Assembly (NCBI GenBank): GCA_029945375.1
Contig: CM057066.1
Coordinates: forward strand, 868,001 to 932,000
Length of the DNA: 64,000 nucleotides
Direction of reading: 5' to 3'
Source: Agaricus subrufescens
Lineage: Eukaryota > Basidiomycota > Agaricomycetes > Agaricales > Agaricaceae
The notes beneath the pieces were generated by a model that had not been told where the DNA came from, ran no database searches, and saw only the letters and a program-made list of their open reading frames with translations. Shown piece after piece: positions 46,187 through 57,446 of the stretch. A program made the translations under genes and the position numbers. Position 1 is the first letter of the stretch. Each line of letters starts with the position of its first letter.

Positions 46187-46195
46187 CCTTTTATA
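46187..46195 (-). promoter_or_regulatory. TATA box of carboxylesterase C
   Basis: TATAAAAGG on the minus strand, 53 nt upstream of the ATG, matching copy A in sequence and distance. Confidence 0.6.
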
Positions 46196-46239
46196 AGTTC
46201 TTGAAACGATATATAAAATAGATGGGAGCAGACCATCGG

Positions 46240-48439
46240 ATAAGATGGACCGAATGCCGTGGGTTACATATTGCGTAGCTGTACTGTTGAACATGAGGTT
46301 ATTCTGAAATGACATAACCATTGTGACCGTCAGTGAGTTACCTGGCCGTGCTGGGAGAGAACACTCGAATGGAGAACCGGCATGAATACATAACAGTAGT
46401 GTATAATGGAGACAGGTTCCCTCTGTCAATGAAGAGTTGACGAAATATCCTCCGTGTACGAGTAGATATTGTCACATTGCTTTGCTAGGCTGAGGAAGGG
46501 GAATCAAAAGTCTAACGATAGAAGCCCCAAGAGTATGACAGTACCTTACTGGCATATTCAACTGAGAGCTAGACGCCATCGTGGCTATCTTCTAGCGACC
46601 GCCTGGAACAATTCTGAGTCTTCAAAAGTCATCGGGCCCGCTACAACATAGTGCCGCTTTAGCTGATTCGCGGTCAGAGCTAGCGAATGATAGACCTTAG
46701 CGTTGATCGGCTGGTCAATTTTCGATGCTTTGTAGGAATGGAAGGTTCAACTGACAGAAAGGCGGTGAGACTCCGACGGCGGGATGTAAGCGCGAAAGAA
46801 TGGAACTTGAAGAGTGTATTTTGGGCAAAGTAATACAATTGTGCCTGGCTCCCCTTTCTCACGAGGGTCCTCGTTGACAAATCACATGAGATTGCGAAGG
46901 TGAAAAATAATTGAACATTACGTTCGACTCGATTCAATGGTGGCATTAGCTTGGTATGGTGATCAAGACGTACCGTGCAGCTTGGGCCCGACCTATGGTT
47001 TCTGGATAGCCATAGATAAATGTGATACTAATGAATGTCAAACGGCATTGATGAAATCGACATTTACGAATATAAAACTTGACAATCTGATAATGCTTGG
47101 CATCCGGTACTTCCGCTCCTTCTTAGCCGCCGAAGGAGAAGTTGAGTCGGCAGCGTAGAAGATCAAATTGTAGTAGTTGATAGCCAATATGATTCAGAAA
47201 GATCAAATGGACAATTTTGGATACCCTTCTTTAATCAGTTCTAGTAGTGGAACGTTGACTAAAAAGCCCTCCACGACCTTCTACAATCTGAGTATCAATA
47301 TGAATGAAGTTAGTAATAGCCTGTTTTTTTAAAAGGTCACCCGTCCTCGCTTTGAGCTTACGAAGTTCACATACATGCCATGTTAGACCCTTAATCACTC
47401 ATGGTCACTAGCCACCGCATCACTGCTTGAGCTCCGTAGTGACCGGGTCGACCTAGTGGAGCTCGTGCGATTTCTTTTGTTTTTCGATCACCAAAATGTT
47501 TCGGAAAGAAACATCGGGAGAACGAAACCATCAATTTCAATGGGAAGACCTTCGTGATATCGGTTGTCTCTGTTGAGGAATCAGAACCCGGGAAAAACGG
47601 ATATTCGATCAAAATAAAACACACTTCTAATCCAGAGTGCATTGACGTCTTCCATTCATTGTGTGCCTAATATTGAATAAATGGTACCTCATATCATTTA
47701 TGATTCATTGATCATATGGTGTAGCTAACGAGCCTCCAATGTCAAAGTTTTATTCATCCACTAAGCCAGCGTCACTGTGAAACTGGTGATATTACCAGTT
47801 ACACCGTGATCATTGATCACCGTCCGCGCGCCGTGATACTGATCAACAATTTCTCTGCTACAGCCCTGCTTCGACCTATATTCAAGAGTCTCGCCATGTA
47901 TCACCAGATCTGTACTGGTTCTATGTCTCGCTGCCACAGCTCCGCCGATTGAACTTTGATGTGTTGCTACGAGTAAGACGCTGTGGCAACTGCCAACGGC
48001 TTCCAATATTGTAGGAAGCTCGCCCAACATTCCAAACGAGGCCGGGCAACGTCTATTCGCCGAATGACCTAGTTTTAGCAGTCAAGTACAAAGGAAAGAG
48101 GAATCATACTTATTGTTGAGACCAAGGTTGTCGCTGAACTACTAAACCTCAGTGTATCTAATCTACCTTACGACGCATTGTCAAATTCATTTCCACCACA
48201 CAGCCAGATAGCCTTGCTATTGTACAGTCCTACCATCGTGCGATTACATCGGAAGTCGGTCTCCGGGTTTGATAGCTAATTGATAGAACCCGCACGAACC
48301 CTTGATGAGGATTCTACTGACAGGACTAAGTACATGTGTACAAATGTTTTTGTCACAAAAATTGAACGCTAATCCTGCTTTATATAAAGGTGATTGCGGA
48401 GCAGAGGCCTAGTGCAGATGCATCCTGCCCCACTGACTC
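46240..48439. other. Gene-poor stretch between esterase C and membrane protein 2
   Basis: About 2.2 kb. Minus-strand open frames at 46680-46946, 47391-47642 and 47761-48030 are the longest but have no family resemblance or splice partners. The last (ending NITSFTVTLA) looks somewhat coding-like and could be the 3' exon of an unrecognised gene. Confidence 0.35.
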
Positions 48440-49608
48440 ATGCCCTCCTTCCTCAATTCTGATACATACCTGAATCATCTTCCGCCGAACGATGCCGAAG
48501 TCTTTGAAGTGGCCAGAAATCTACTCCTTATAGTTCTTGGGGTAAGCTTTTGGTAATATTGCCAGTAGGCGTCTTTTTGAGTGCCCCCCTCTCAGGTCGC
48601 GATATGGGATATTTTCCAGTATATTCATGATGATATCAGCATCTTGCGTCGAAGTTCTGTCAGCGTTGTATTGATATCCTTTCTAACCTCAAGGTTAATA
48701 CAACTGTACAATATTCAAAGGCTCCCTATGTCTGAAAACTCTCTTAGGCTTTTTGCTGTGGCTTTCATTATTCTTTCTGTTATTGGGCGGAGTAAGCATA
48801 TTCACTTGCTGCCTATAAATCATCATGGGCTCTATATCTTTTTCTCCAGCTCACATCATCGAAGACTGTAACGGTGCATGGAGTATAGGAGCGGGAATAA
48901 GCTGTAGCCTGGCGCACCTAACGGCCTCCTACATATTCCTCCAACGCCTGTGGGCAGTTTATACACTCAACCGTTGCGTGAAAATCGTCTACTTCGTCGT
49001 TTGGATTTCCGCAAATAGTCTCATGACCACCACCATCTATGGAGCTCGGTTTGGACATATACCTGGCACCGGATACTGCACGTATGTGGAGGTACAGCCA
49101 TATGTATGTATTGCGGGGTTCTCGCTGGCGTTCTTCGATACCGCAGTTTTTCTGGCTACTTCGTACAAGATGGCTGTTACCCATAGTGGACCGAGGATTG
49201 GAATTAACTGGGATACCGTTATTTCCGGGAGAGCGCTTCCGGGACTGTCGCGAGCAGTGCTCCAAGGAAGGCAACAGTATTTCTTGTGGGTTGACATAGA
49301 TAATTCATTCTTCCTCGTATTTATCAGTTTTCAGAATCACTATCTGCTTGACCATCCTAGTCGCTATTCTCATGGTTGTTCCCGTCGTTCCCCCGACCTA
49401 TAAAGAAATGCTGTCTTATCCATTAGCAATAATCGCACCTTCAATGGCCTGCCGCGTGTTTCGAAATCTAAAGCTACAGCCTCTGCCTGGATTTGACTTA
49501 GATTCATCCACAGTATCTAAAAATGAATCTTCGAGCCATTTTTCTTCCAACATACACGAATTTAATGTTCTTCCCCAGGAGCTTCCGTTCAGAAACCCAC
49601 TGTTCTAG
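48440..49608 (+). CDS. Multi-pass membrane protein of a fungal family of unknown function, paralogue 2
   Basis: Paralogue of the gene at 42810: MPSFLNSDTYLNHLPPNDAE, VAIWDIFQYIHDDISILRRS, LFAVAFIILSVIGR, IIEDCNGAWSIGAGISC, LAHLTASYIFLQRLWAVYTL, IPGTGYCTYVEV, GRALPGLSRAVLQGRQQYF. Exon junctions and phases match paralogue 1. The C-terminal cytoplasmic tail is longer and different (SSTVSKNESSSHFSSNIHEF), serine-rich and probably phosphorylated. The leader before the ATG (GGAGCAGAGGCCTAGTGCAGATG) resembles that of paralogue 1, consistent with gene duplication. Function unknown. Confidence 0.75.
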
Positions 49609-50022
49609 AAAGCCAGTGTGTTTAGTTCATTTCTTGCTAGTCTATATCTGTCATCTGGCCATGAGGTCTTAATTGATGGTTGAATCTGAAGAGGCTTAGG
49701 TGTTAATAAGCTGACAAGGCCTACTGGCTTTGCATCAAATAACGATGAAATATTCATCCTCGACCCCGGGCAAGATATTGATAGCGCACGGTATAGACTC
49801 TTGATGTCATACACCGATGTTACTAATGATAGCGTATGTGTATTGAATTGAGTTGATTGTTTTGTCATAGACATAGTTGTACGTACGTCTTTTGTACATT
49901 TCTAATTTGAAATTCCGCCTGAGCCGAACACGCTGTCAATCAGCTATTGGCCTCTGCCCGGTTCTCCTGGGTTTTTTCTTTTTCCCCTTCTTCCTCAATC
50001 TCCCTCAAACACTGTTCATACT
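49609..50022. other. Intergenic region upstream of the nuclear-type peroxiredoxin
   Basis: 3' flank of membrane protein 2 and promoter of the next gene. A pyrimidine-rich stretch (CTTTTTCCCCTTCTTCC) directly precedes the start, typical of fungal housekeeping promoters. No gene supported. Confidence 0.45.
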
Positions 50023-51033
50023 ATGCCTCGCAAGGCGGCAGCAGCTGCTCCAGCAGGAGATGATGGGATGGCCGTGGATCAAGCCGCTCCCAGGCGTTCA
50101 ACGCGTATTGCTGCGCAACCCAGGACCGAAGAAGCTCAGCCGGCCCCCAAGCGCGCCACGAAGAAGAGAACTGCAGAAGATGCTGCTGCCCCTGAAGCCG
50201 CTGAAGAGGGTGACGAGGACAAGGCCAAGGCTAAGAAGGTCGGTTCCGAACTCCTCTCCACCCTTCCCCTGGTACTGGCGCATCAAACTCGGGCGACTAA
50301 TCTGACGTCTTCGTTGCGTTTGTATAGGCCAAGGCCGACTCCGCTGTTGATGACAATGCAGAAGGGTCTGGCGAAGGCAGTGGTGCCACTGCTCCTGCCA
50401 TAGCGCCGATCGATATCGGTGGCACCTTGCCCAATCTCACGTTGAAAAACGAGAAAGACGAGGACATTCAAATCGCGGACATTGCCAACGAAAAGGGTGT
50501 GGTTATATTCCTCGTGCCCAAGGCCGACACTCGTGCGTTTGTCTCGCTGTCCTTTAGCTTGAGATCGGTGGTTGAACGCCCTTTTTCGGCCCTTAGCCGG
50601 TTGCACAACTCAAGCCTGCGGTTTCCGTGATATCTTCGCCGAATTCACGGCGGTCAACTACGCAGTCTATTGTCTGAGTGCAGATTCTCCCAGCGCCCAA
50701 ACTAAATGGCAATCCAAGGCACGTTCAGCAGGTTCTTGCACTATAGAGACTCTAGACTGATGTTGTGCTCCCATCATTCAGAAGGAGCTCCCGTACTCAC
50801 TTATTTCAGACCCTAAGCGTGTATTGATCACTGCTCTTGGTGCCGGTGAAGGTGGTAAAACGAAGAGGAGCCATTTCATCTTCAAGAAGGGAGGCGAGTT
50901 GGTAGAGAAGAAAATGCCCGTGAAGCCAGCCGATAGGTATGATCTATCATCAGTGACACCATACCCGCTAACACAGCTTCTCAGTCCCAATCTTGCCTTG
51001 GAATTCATCAAGAGCGCCGCAGCTTCGTCGTGA
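50023..51033 (+). CDS. BCP/PrxQ-type peroxiredoxin (Dot5-like, probably nuclear)
   Basis: Thioredoxin-dependent peroxidase of the BCP/PrxQ class. Five exons: 50023-50238, 50328-50532, 50597-50718, 50782-50936, 50985-51033 (747 nt, 248 aa). The first 100 or so residues form a charged, AT-hook/NLS-like extension (PRKAAAAAPAG ... RRSTRIAAQP ... KRATKKRTAED), as in yeast Dot5, implying nuclear location. The catalytic site PGCTTQACGFRD (peroxidatic and resolving Cys five residues apart) starts exon 3 after the 50533-50596 intron. WQSKKELPYSLISDPKRVL, RSHFIFKKGGELVEK and the end LEFIKSAAASS complete the family pattern. The third intron (50719-50781) starts with GC instead of GT. Length agrees with Dot5-type proteins. 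Confidence 0.92.
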
Positions 51034-51289
51034 CCAACAGTGTTCTATGTTGGACTGGTAAATGTCTATGTCCTATCTGTTGTACAATACTTTGCGTCGC
51101 GTCGATAATTCTACAGGTTGATTTTACCCTACGGTTTTAACTGAAAGGTTCACTCTTGACAGTCACGTCGCCGATCCAGAACGAGTCTCAGCTCCCAGCT
51201 CTATACCTCCGTTCCCAACTTAGTCCTCTATAGCCCCAACTACCAGTCCTCCCAATCATGCTCATTGTGCATTTCCATCCCTGCTTCTC

Positions 51290-51676
51290 TCACACACTCC
51301 GTGATTCTGATTCCAAGGCGACCAGCCTCTTCACGTTATCCTTCATATACTCTCGATGCACTGCTAACAACAGTTCTGACTCCTGCGTTGAAATTTCTAA
51401 AGGGGCATTGTCCCCGAACGCTCGCGATAAGCGCAACTCTTCTGATCCCGAGAGAGGTGTATACCGGGGAACGCCATGACTCCACCAAGTATACCCTCCT
51501 GCCTCTTCGTCTGTGGGGCTGGAAGCTCGGTCATATGGGTCGTTTACGAAGACGGTGACCAGTAGGATAGATAACAAGGTGGATATCGCGAAAACACAGA
51601 GAATGAGTAAGATGAAGGGATGTGACAGAACTATGTCATAAATGGCTTTCATGATCGCAGCAGCTGTTAACGACAT
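51290..51676 (-). CDS. Small single-pass membrane protein, unknown
   Basis: Uninterrupted 128-codon frame: short N-terminus, a strong membrane helix (FILLILCVFAISTLLSILLV) at about residues 20-43, then a hydrophilic tail with an acidic stretch and a C-terminal helix (ESELLLAVHREYMKDNVKRL). No family recognised. In favour of a gene: the ATG context ACGACATGG (minus strand: ACCATGTCG), the membrane segment in a single frame and the moderate length. It is convergent with the peroxiredoxin. Confidence 0.5.
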   Translation of the reverse strand: MSLTAAAIMKAIYDIVLSHPFILLILCVFAISTLLSILLVTVFVNDPYDRASSPTDEEAGGYTWWSHGVPRYTPLSGSEELRLSRAFGDNAPLEISTQESELLLAVHREYMKDNVKRLVALESESRSV

Positions 51677-53348
51677 GGTAGTGGGGTAGAGGTGGACACT
51701 GGTCGGATGTTATTATGCTGATGAGTGTGTGACAGGTATATGAGGGAGATCGAAGTGAAAGGGTCGGTAACGTGGAGATGGAGTAAGCGTCAGAGTGGGG
51801 TACGAGGAGTGTCCGCTTTTAAAAGACAGGCTTAAGCTCCAATCAAGGTATAAATGTTTCTGTGATGAATCAAATCAGCCGTGGTCATGGGTCAATACAC
51901 CTGCAACGGGTCTGGAGGCGGCTAGAGAAACCCGCAATAAATTGATATATTTTCGGGTAGCCCTGGAGTGGACTCCTATTCGCTGCAAAACACTTCTCAG
52001 ACGCTTCCCTGCTGGAAGAAGTCTGCCACGCATGGGAACTCTTAGTCAAGTTTGTGGTAGCAGCTGGTGGCTGTGTGGTCCGATGTTACGGTTGCCACCA
52101 CGTTGTTACTGCGGCCTGCGGACCCGCACGGACGGCCGTAAGAATTTGTACAGCCTGTTGTCCTCGTTTCTGGATCTATGATCATGATCATGAGGAACCA
52201 GAGTGAGGATATATATAGGAGCGAATCAATTGGCTAAGAGAACCGCCCTAAGGAGCGGGTCGCACTGCCTCATCGTCATCACATTTGCTTGGCTTGAGGC
52301 GGTGGTGTTCCCAGGATGCTTGGCAGGTCGAGAAATTCAGGGTCGAGACTCCATTTATCCATCGAAGCAACGAAACTCGGGACGCCCACTGGTAAGCATA
52401 ACTTTTGGTGCATATTAAACTTGGGCTTCACCGGTCTACATAGTAACTTTCCCTGTCCCTGAGCTTCAGGATTAAGGGCAGGCTTCGCTTTTACGAGGCG
52501 GTGAAAAATAAGTAGTTTCAACGCCTTTCCCGAGGAAATCAGTGATAAATTGCCAATAAATCGTACGGTTGCCCACTGCAACTGACTTCCAGACTGGACC
52601 AGAATCCAGGTTTGATTTGAGGGTCCTGCAGGACACGCGAAGATCTGATTGTTTTAGTGTCCCGCTTTATGTGCCTTGTGGCCCTTGTCATCCTTTCCCG
52701 TCATCCCGCTTGATCCGCACTCTGTTCCTGACAATGTACTACACCTCCTACCTGCCTCTTACCACGTTTTTTTCGGGTGATGATCAAACAATGCTACAGC
52801 TGTATGAAGGGTTTGATCAAGTACAGAATAGAAAGTTGCAATACTCAGGAAGGGCTCTGAATCTTTCACGTTGTAGGGTGAGGCCAAGACCTGTGGCTAC
52901 TGCGAGATTTTTTTTACCTACCCTCTTACTGGTAGGGCCTTAATATATTGACAGTGGCGTCAGAAACCTTGCATGTCTAGAACCGGGGGATTTGAACGAT
53001 CACATTGGGCATGACATGCTCTCTACTTGCAAATCACACCTTGAGGTAGACGTTGTTCAGGCTGGTACACTATCCACTTACGGCGAGCCCTGGCCGACAT
53101 TAAATGATCAACGTCGAAAAGACTTTCCTTGTCTGATTTGATATGGACTTTAATTTGCCCGCGTTCAACTCTTCACGTGGAGATGAGACCGAAGAATAAG
53201 GGAATAAGGGGGCCTATAAAGTCGCGTCAGACGTTGTCTGTTCCTCGTGCAGCCACCCTCCTTCGCGAAAGGCCGCCAAGTACCAGCGTTCTCTTGCTGA
53301 GTACACCCGACCCGTACCTCACTCCTTTTGTCAGCACTGCTCACGACG
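51677..53348. other. Gene-poor stretch
   Basis: About 1.7 kb with no supported gene. A T-arm-like string near 52990-53005 on the minus strand lacks a complete tRNA fold. The open frames have no family resemblance. Confidence 0.4.
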
Positions 53349-54115
53349 ATGCTACCGCTCATTCTCATCATTCCCTGTCTCTTCTCTTTGATCCTACTCC
53401 AATCTCAAACTTTTGGTTTTCCAATCACATCCAATAATTCCGCACATATCACGACTCTGGAGTATAACTTCACGCTATCCGCGTACAATATCTCACTTCC
53501 TAATGATGATCCAACTGGCGCAGCACTTGTACTGGGACAAAACGGTAATGGCGCCTGTCCCTTTCTACTGCAAGACTTTGATTGACAGAATACGCGCTTT
53601 ACAGGAGCAACTGCTGGCGTGACACCCCATGTGACATCTGTATGTTCTTCTCAACCCTGGAATACCGTTAGAGAACCCTTCTAATCATCTAAAAACTGGC
53701 GGAACCCGATCAAATAAAGACACGCGCTTCATTTCCCTACGACGACTACCCAACTCTAGCACTCATAGACGGCTCATTACGTGCATACCGTTCAGACGGA
53801 TCATGGAACACAAATGCCACAGAAGTCCGCAGCGGAACGACTCTCAATTGGATTACAACAACATTGCGCAACTACTCTCGACCCGCACCGAAAATTTATA
53901 GCATCCTCAATGTACCGCTGACAAAATACCCGTTGTTGGCTGCGCATGGTCGTCATGATTTATGGTCTTTGTGTCCGTTTCCTGGGAGATTGGGTCAGAC
54001 GAATGTGGTTTATAATGTTTCGGCTGTTGTAGATTCTGCGAGAGCTGGATTTGACCCGAGAGGCTGTTATGAGGTCGTTTTGTTCGTTGTTCCTACTACA
54101 CTGTCAGAGATTTAA
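53349..54115 (+). CDS. Secreted N-glycosylated protein of unknown function
   Basis: Begins MLPLILIIPCLFSLILLQSQ, a good signal peptide, followed by TTLEYNFTLSAYNISLPNDD. A first intron (about 53543-53604) joins QNG to ATAGVTPHVTS; a second (about 53641-53727, GTATGT...AAAG) leads into TRASFPYDDYPTLALIDGSL. The remaining exon runs to LFVVPTTLSEI. There are many N-x-S/T sites (NNS, NFT, NIS, NAT, NYS, NVS). No domain recognised; the size (about 200 aa) and N-glycosylation suggest a cell-wall or secreted effector-like protein. It is convergent with the hydrophobin. Confidence 0.65.
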
Positions 54116-54303
54116 TAGATCATCTTTTGGAGAGGTTTTACTTTCCTATGCCGATGTTTCGGCTACTTCCAACCTGTGTTTATCCTCATTTTCTAATATA
54201 GGCACCTTGATTCTAATCTAACTAACACCTGCTCAAACTACTATTCAACCAGAGTTGTACATTTGCGCCAACATTACAATCCAAAAAGCCTATACTCCTC
54301 TCA

Positions 54304-54800
54304 TTACACATTGACATTGATGGGAGTACAACCAACAACAACAGCACCGTCTAAAAATAGAAGAAAGGAATACCCATCAGTGTTCCAATCAAAAGCAGAT
54401 AAAGAGGGATAAACTTACTAAAATGATTATCTCGACAACAGACGGTTTGGCCAGAACTGGAAAAACATAACATGCGCATCAATGCTAGGCCCATCCCACT
54501 ACAAAATACTAAGACGTACCATTGACTCCCAGATCCAACACCAACAGCCGTAATAGGACTACAATTCGCTCCAACCAAACTTTCCACTCCAGCAAGTACA
54601 CCCGTACCAATCCCCTTCTGCGTCAACAACTCAAAAGCTTTCGGACTTTTAGAATTCATGACCTGTTTACAACATTCTATAGGACCAGTGGTACAGTGCC
54701 CCCCAGTAGTCGCGATACCAACAGCGATGTTGATATTGACGAAGAAGAGCGTGATGAGAAGGGTTGTTGCTATTGTGATATTTTTGGGGATAATGGTCAT
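54304..54800 (-). CDS. Class I hydrophobin
   Basis: Secreted amphipathic protein coating hyphae and fruit bodies. Three exons: 54800-54520, 54456-54419, 54350-54304 (366 nt, 121 aa). Signal peptide [18 protein letters not shown]. The eight-cysteine pattern C-CC-C-C-CC-C is complete only after splicing: HC and ECC in exon 1, NC ([13 protein letters not shown]), QC made at the exon 1/2 junction, then SGQTVCC, and [11 protein letters not shown] in exon 3. Spacing between the third and fourth Cys elements is long, as in class I. The middle exon is 38 nt. Without splicing the last three elements are lost. A TATA-like ATATAAAAAG lies about 150 nt upstream (54951-54960). Confidence 0.9.
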
Positions 54801-54950
54801 CGCTTTTCTTGCTCGGACGGCAAGGGAACAAAAGGAGAGGAGGTAAAAAAGAGAGAGGTGTGAGTCTTTTTGGTGTTGAGTGGAACTGGGAGATATAGGA
54901 AGAGTGAAGAGTACGTTTTGTGATGGTCTCTCTTCGCCTTTGAAGACCCT

Positions 54951-54960
54951 CTTTTTATAT
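54951..54960 (-). promoter_or_regulatory. TATA box of the hydrophobin gene
   Basis: ATATAAAAAG on the minus strand about 150 nt before the ATG, consistent with a long leader; hydrophobin genes are often strongly TATA-driven. Confidence 0.45.
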
Positions 54961-55566
54961 CTCCTACCTTACTTGCTGGTATACGTTGAAAGTACATTCA
55001 CAGATCTACACGCCGTCTCATGATCTCCGTGTGTGAGAGCTCCACAAGCAAGTCAAAAAAAGTAACTACTGAACCTAACATACACTACCTCCACCTAAAC
55101 CTTAAGTCAAAGAACCGCCAAGAGAGAAAGGCACATATCCCTATATAGTCATCCTCATACAATCCTTGAACAACGGCCACGGAGAGGTCGGAGATGCGAC
55201 CGAAAGAAGAGACCAGTTAGACCATCACAAGGCGGTCCAGAACATTTTAGAATTACATACGCCGGTTCGGAACTTTAGACCTTAGGAGTTAGAGTTGTGA
55301 TTAGGACAAAGGAATTTTCATCTATACATACATCACATGTACCAGCCGTTCAAACGCAGCGACATATTCCAGCCCGAGTCTCGGCTTTTGAAATGACGTG
55401 CGAAGAAGACTATTATGGTAGACCCATGGCCAACTTGAGAGATGACTCTGAAATCAGGGTGCGATTGCTAATAAATCACCTGTTATCTATTTATCCGGTC
55501 ACACAAGATATCGCGTACCTGCACTAATTAAAGAATAAATACCCTCCGATACCCTCTCTATAATTC
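54961..55566. other. Intergenic region between hydrophobin and methyltransferase
   Basis: About 600 bp with the upstream part of the hydrophobin promoter and the 3' flank of the methyltransferase. No gene supported. Confidence 0.45.
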
Positions 55567-57211
55567 TCAGATTTTACTAGCCAAAATCAAAGCCACAGGC
55601 CATTCCACAACCACAATATCATCAACACCAACCTTTGCTGCAGACTTACCATCCCTCCTCATCACCTCATCCCTCGCACCACTCCTCAAATTCTTCCAAA
55701 ACCGCACCGCAATATCTCCTCCAGTCACATCAACTTCATCCAAGGAAGAAGAACTTGAAGCTGCTAAATCCTCTTCTAAAAACCGGATATCATCCTTCCT
55801 TTTCTTATCTTCAGGATATACTTCATGATATTTGTGTAGGGAGCTCCAAGTACGGAAATATCCTAATAAATCACGCCAGCGCATTTCTTTATGCATGATT
55901 ACAGGTAGAGTTTGAGTTGTTGGAAGGGTGTGGATGTGGTAGTCACCTGTCGTAAGGAAACAAAAGGGGGGAGTTAGCGGTAAGCTACTGAACGATGAAG
56001 AAAAGAAGACGGTGTGTTTCTAGAGACGGAGCGGAGATGAAAAAAATAGAGGCTAGGCCTCGTAGTGAATTACAGTTCCTTGCTTAGAACCTGCGCTCTC
56101 TTTCTCTCTAACCACTTCTCGAAAGCAAAACGCAGTCTTTCACCGCCGGAAGAGCAAGTATGCAACCCACCCCCGTCTCTAACCGAACAAGAACGAGCAA
56201 TAGCACCCAAGAATAAGGGTTTAAGCAAGCAAACGCCTCGGAACTCACCAGCAAAATAAACCCTAGTCTCTTTCAAACTCCTACTGCCCTTAGTCTTCTC
56301 CAAGACACTCTCACAAGACGGAACATCCAATAGATGATTCTCAAGCATCGTCCTTCCCGGTCTCTCGAAATATGATCCCAAACTATTAACCGGATCATGA
56401 TCTTTACCTTTACTTTGAGCAAATGCCGTTATCTGAGGTGTTAACGATGGGTACTGAGGTAATCGAAATTCCGAATATATCTGAGATACCATAAAATGTT
56501 AGACACCGTGTTTTTGTAACCCAGGGAGGATATAATAAAGATATCGGAGAGAGATAACTGATGGCTACATACCCAAAAAGCAGTTGTACCGCCAGGTCTC
56601 AAAACTCTATCCATCTCAGGCCATACTTTACTCCAATCAAACCAGTGACAAGCTTGTGCTAAACCAGCGCATCGGATAAACAGAAACGTAACGCAGAAAG
56701 CCAAAAAGAAAATAATACACATGTCCACGGGGATATCCATCAGCCAAGGCAACGAAAATTAAGCCAAACGAAGAACTGACCAGCGGTGACCATATCAACA
56801 CTCTCGTTCTCAATTCCGGCACTCTTCAAATCCTCCGCACTGCCACGTCTAAACTCAAACAGGGAAGGAGGATCGCCTGAAGTGGGAGACGCCGTAAAGG
56901 CTCCATGGTTCGCCACTGCCGCTTTGATCATATTCTCCGACGGATCAAGGCCAATGATTTCGCGGAATGCCGGAGAAAGACGCTTAGTGGCATGCCCTGA
57001 GTCAAAATTCGCGTTGAGCATGGAGGCGAGGCCCGAAGCGGTGAAATTTGTCTGTACCAGTCCCACAACCCAGGTCTACCGCGCGTTCCCATCTCGCACC
57101 TGGCTTTTGGCGATGATAATCGAAGATGTAGTCAAAAAGCTTTTTTGGATAGGTTGGGCGAGAGGCAGAGTAGACTGAAGCATTATACGTTGACTTGGCA
57201 AAAGTAGCCAT
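55567..57211 (-). CDS. SAM-dependent methyltransferase (class I, Crg1/trans-aconitate-methyltransferase-like)
   Basis: Starts MATFAKSTYNASVYSASRPTYP at 57211. Motif I VDLGCGTG is completed over an intron (57057-56997): exon 1 gives VDLGCGT, exon 2 GHATKRLSPAF and EIIGLDPSENMI. Motif IV/post-I: ESVDMVTA, then QACHWFDWSKVWPEM and the post-motif LRPGGTTAFW. Downstream exons: IYSEFRLPQYPSLTPQI, YFERPGRTMLENHLLD, RVYFAG, MRWRDLLGYFRTWSSLHKY and WPVALILASKI, typical of the fungal Crg1 group. Cytosolic, small-molecule substrate. A serine-rich loop (AASSSSSLDEVD) is inserted near the C-terminus and is longer than usual. Intact. Confidence 0.85.
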
Positions 57212-57446
57212 CGTGGTACTGACAAGAAAACAAATGACATATGTCATGTTTTCTAAATTCCAGCTCCTATCCCGTGCGGATCAAACCGACGCACATTACC
57301 GAGATCACCGAGAACCAAAGTAAATTTAGCTGGGATCCAAACACGAATTACAGCTATTCGAGTGAATACGACCGGGCGCTGTCCTCCAGTAATGAACTCG
57401 CTAGAGTTTATATATGTGATCTAATCGCAATCTACAACATAGAAGA

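Noticed and set aside
47761..48030. Minus-strand frame ending NITSFTVTLA
   Set aside because: Some coding-like character, but no partner exons, promoter or family; left as part of the gene-poor stretch.
50719..50781. Alternative GT donor inside the third intron of the Dot5-like gene
   Set aside because: It would insert about five residues and shift the frame away from the conserved KELPYSLISDP text; the GC donor keeps the family alignment.
52980..53060. tRNA-like T-arm (GTTCAAATCCCCC on the minus strand)
   Set aside because: The T-stem does not pair, no acceptor stem is found, and the anticodon arm cannot be folded with a T at position 33 and a consistent stem.
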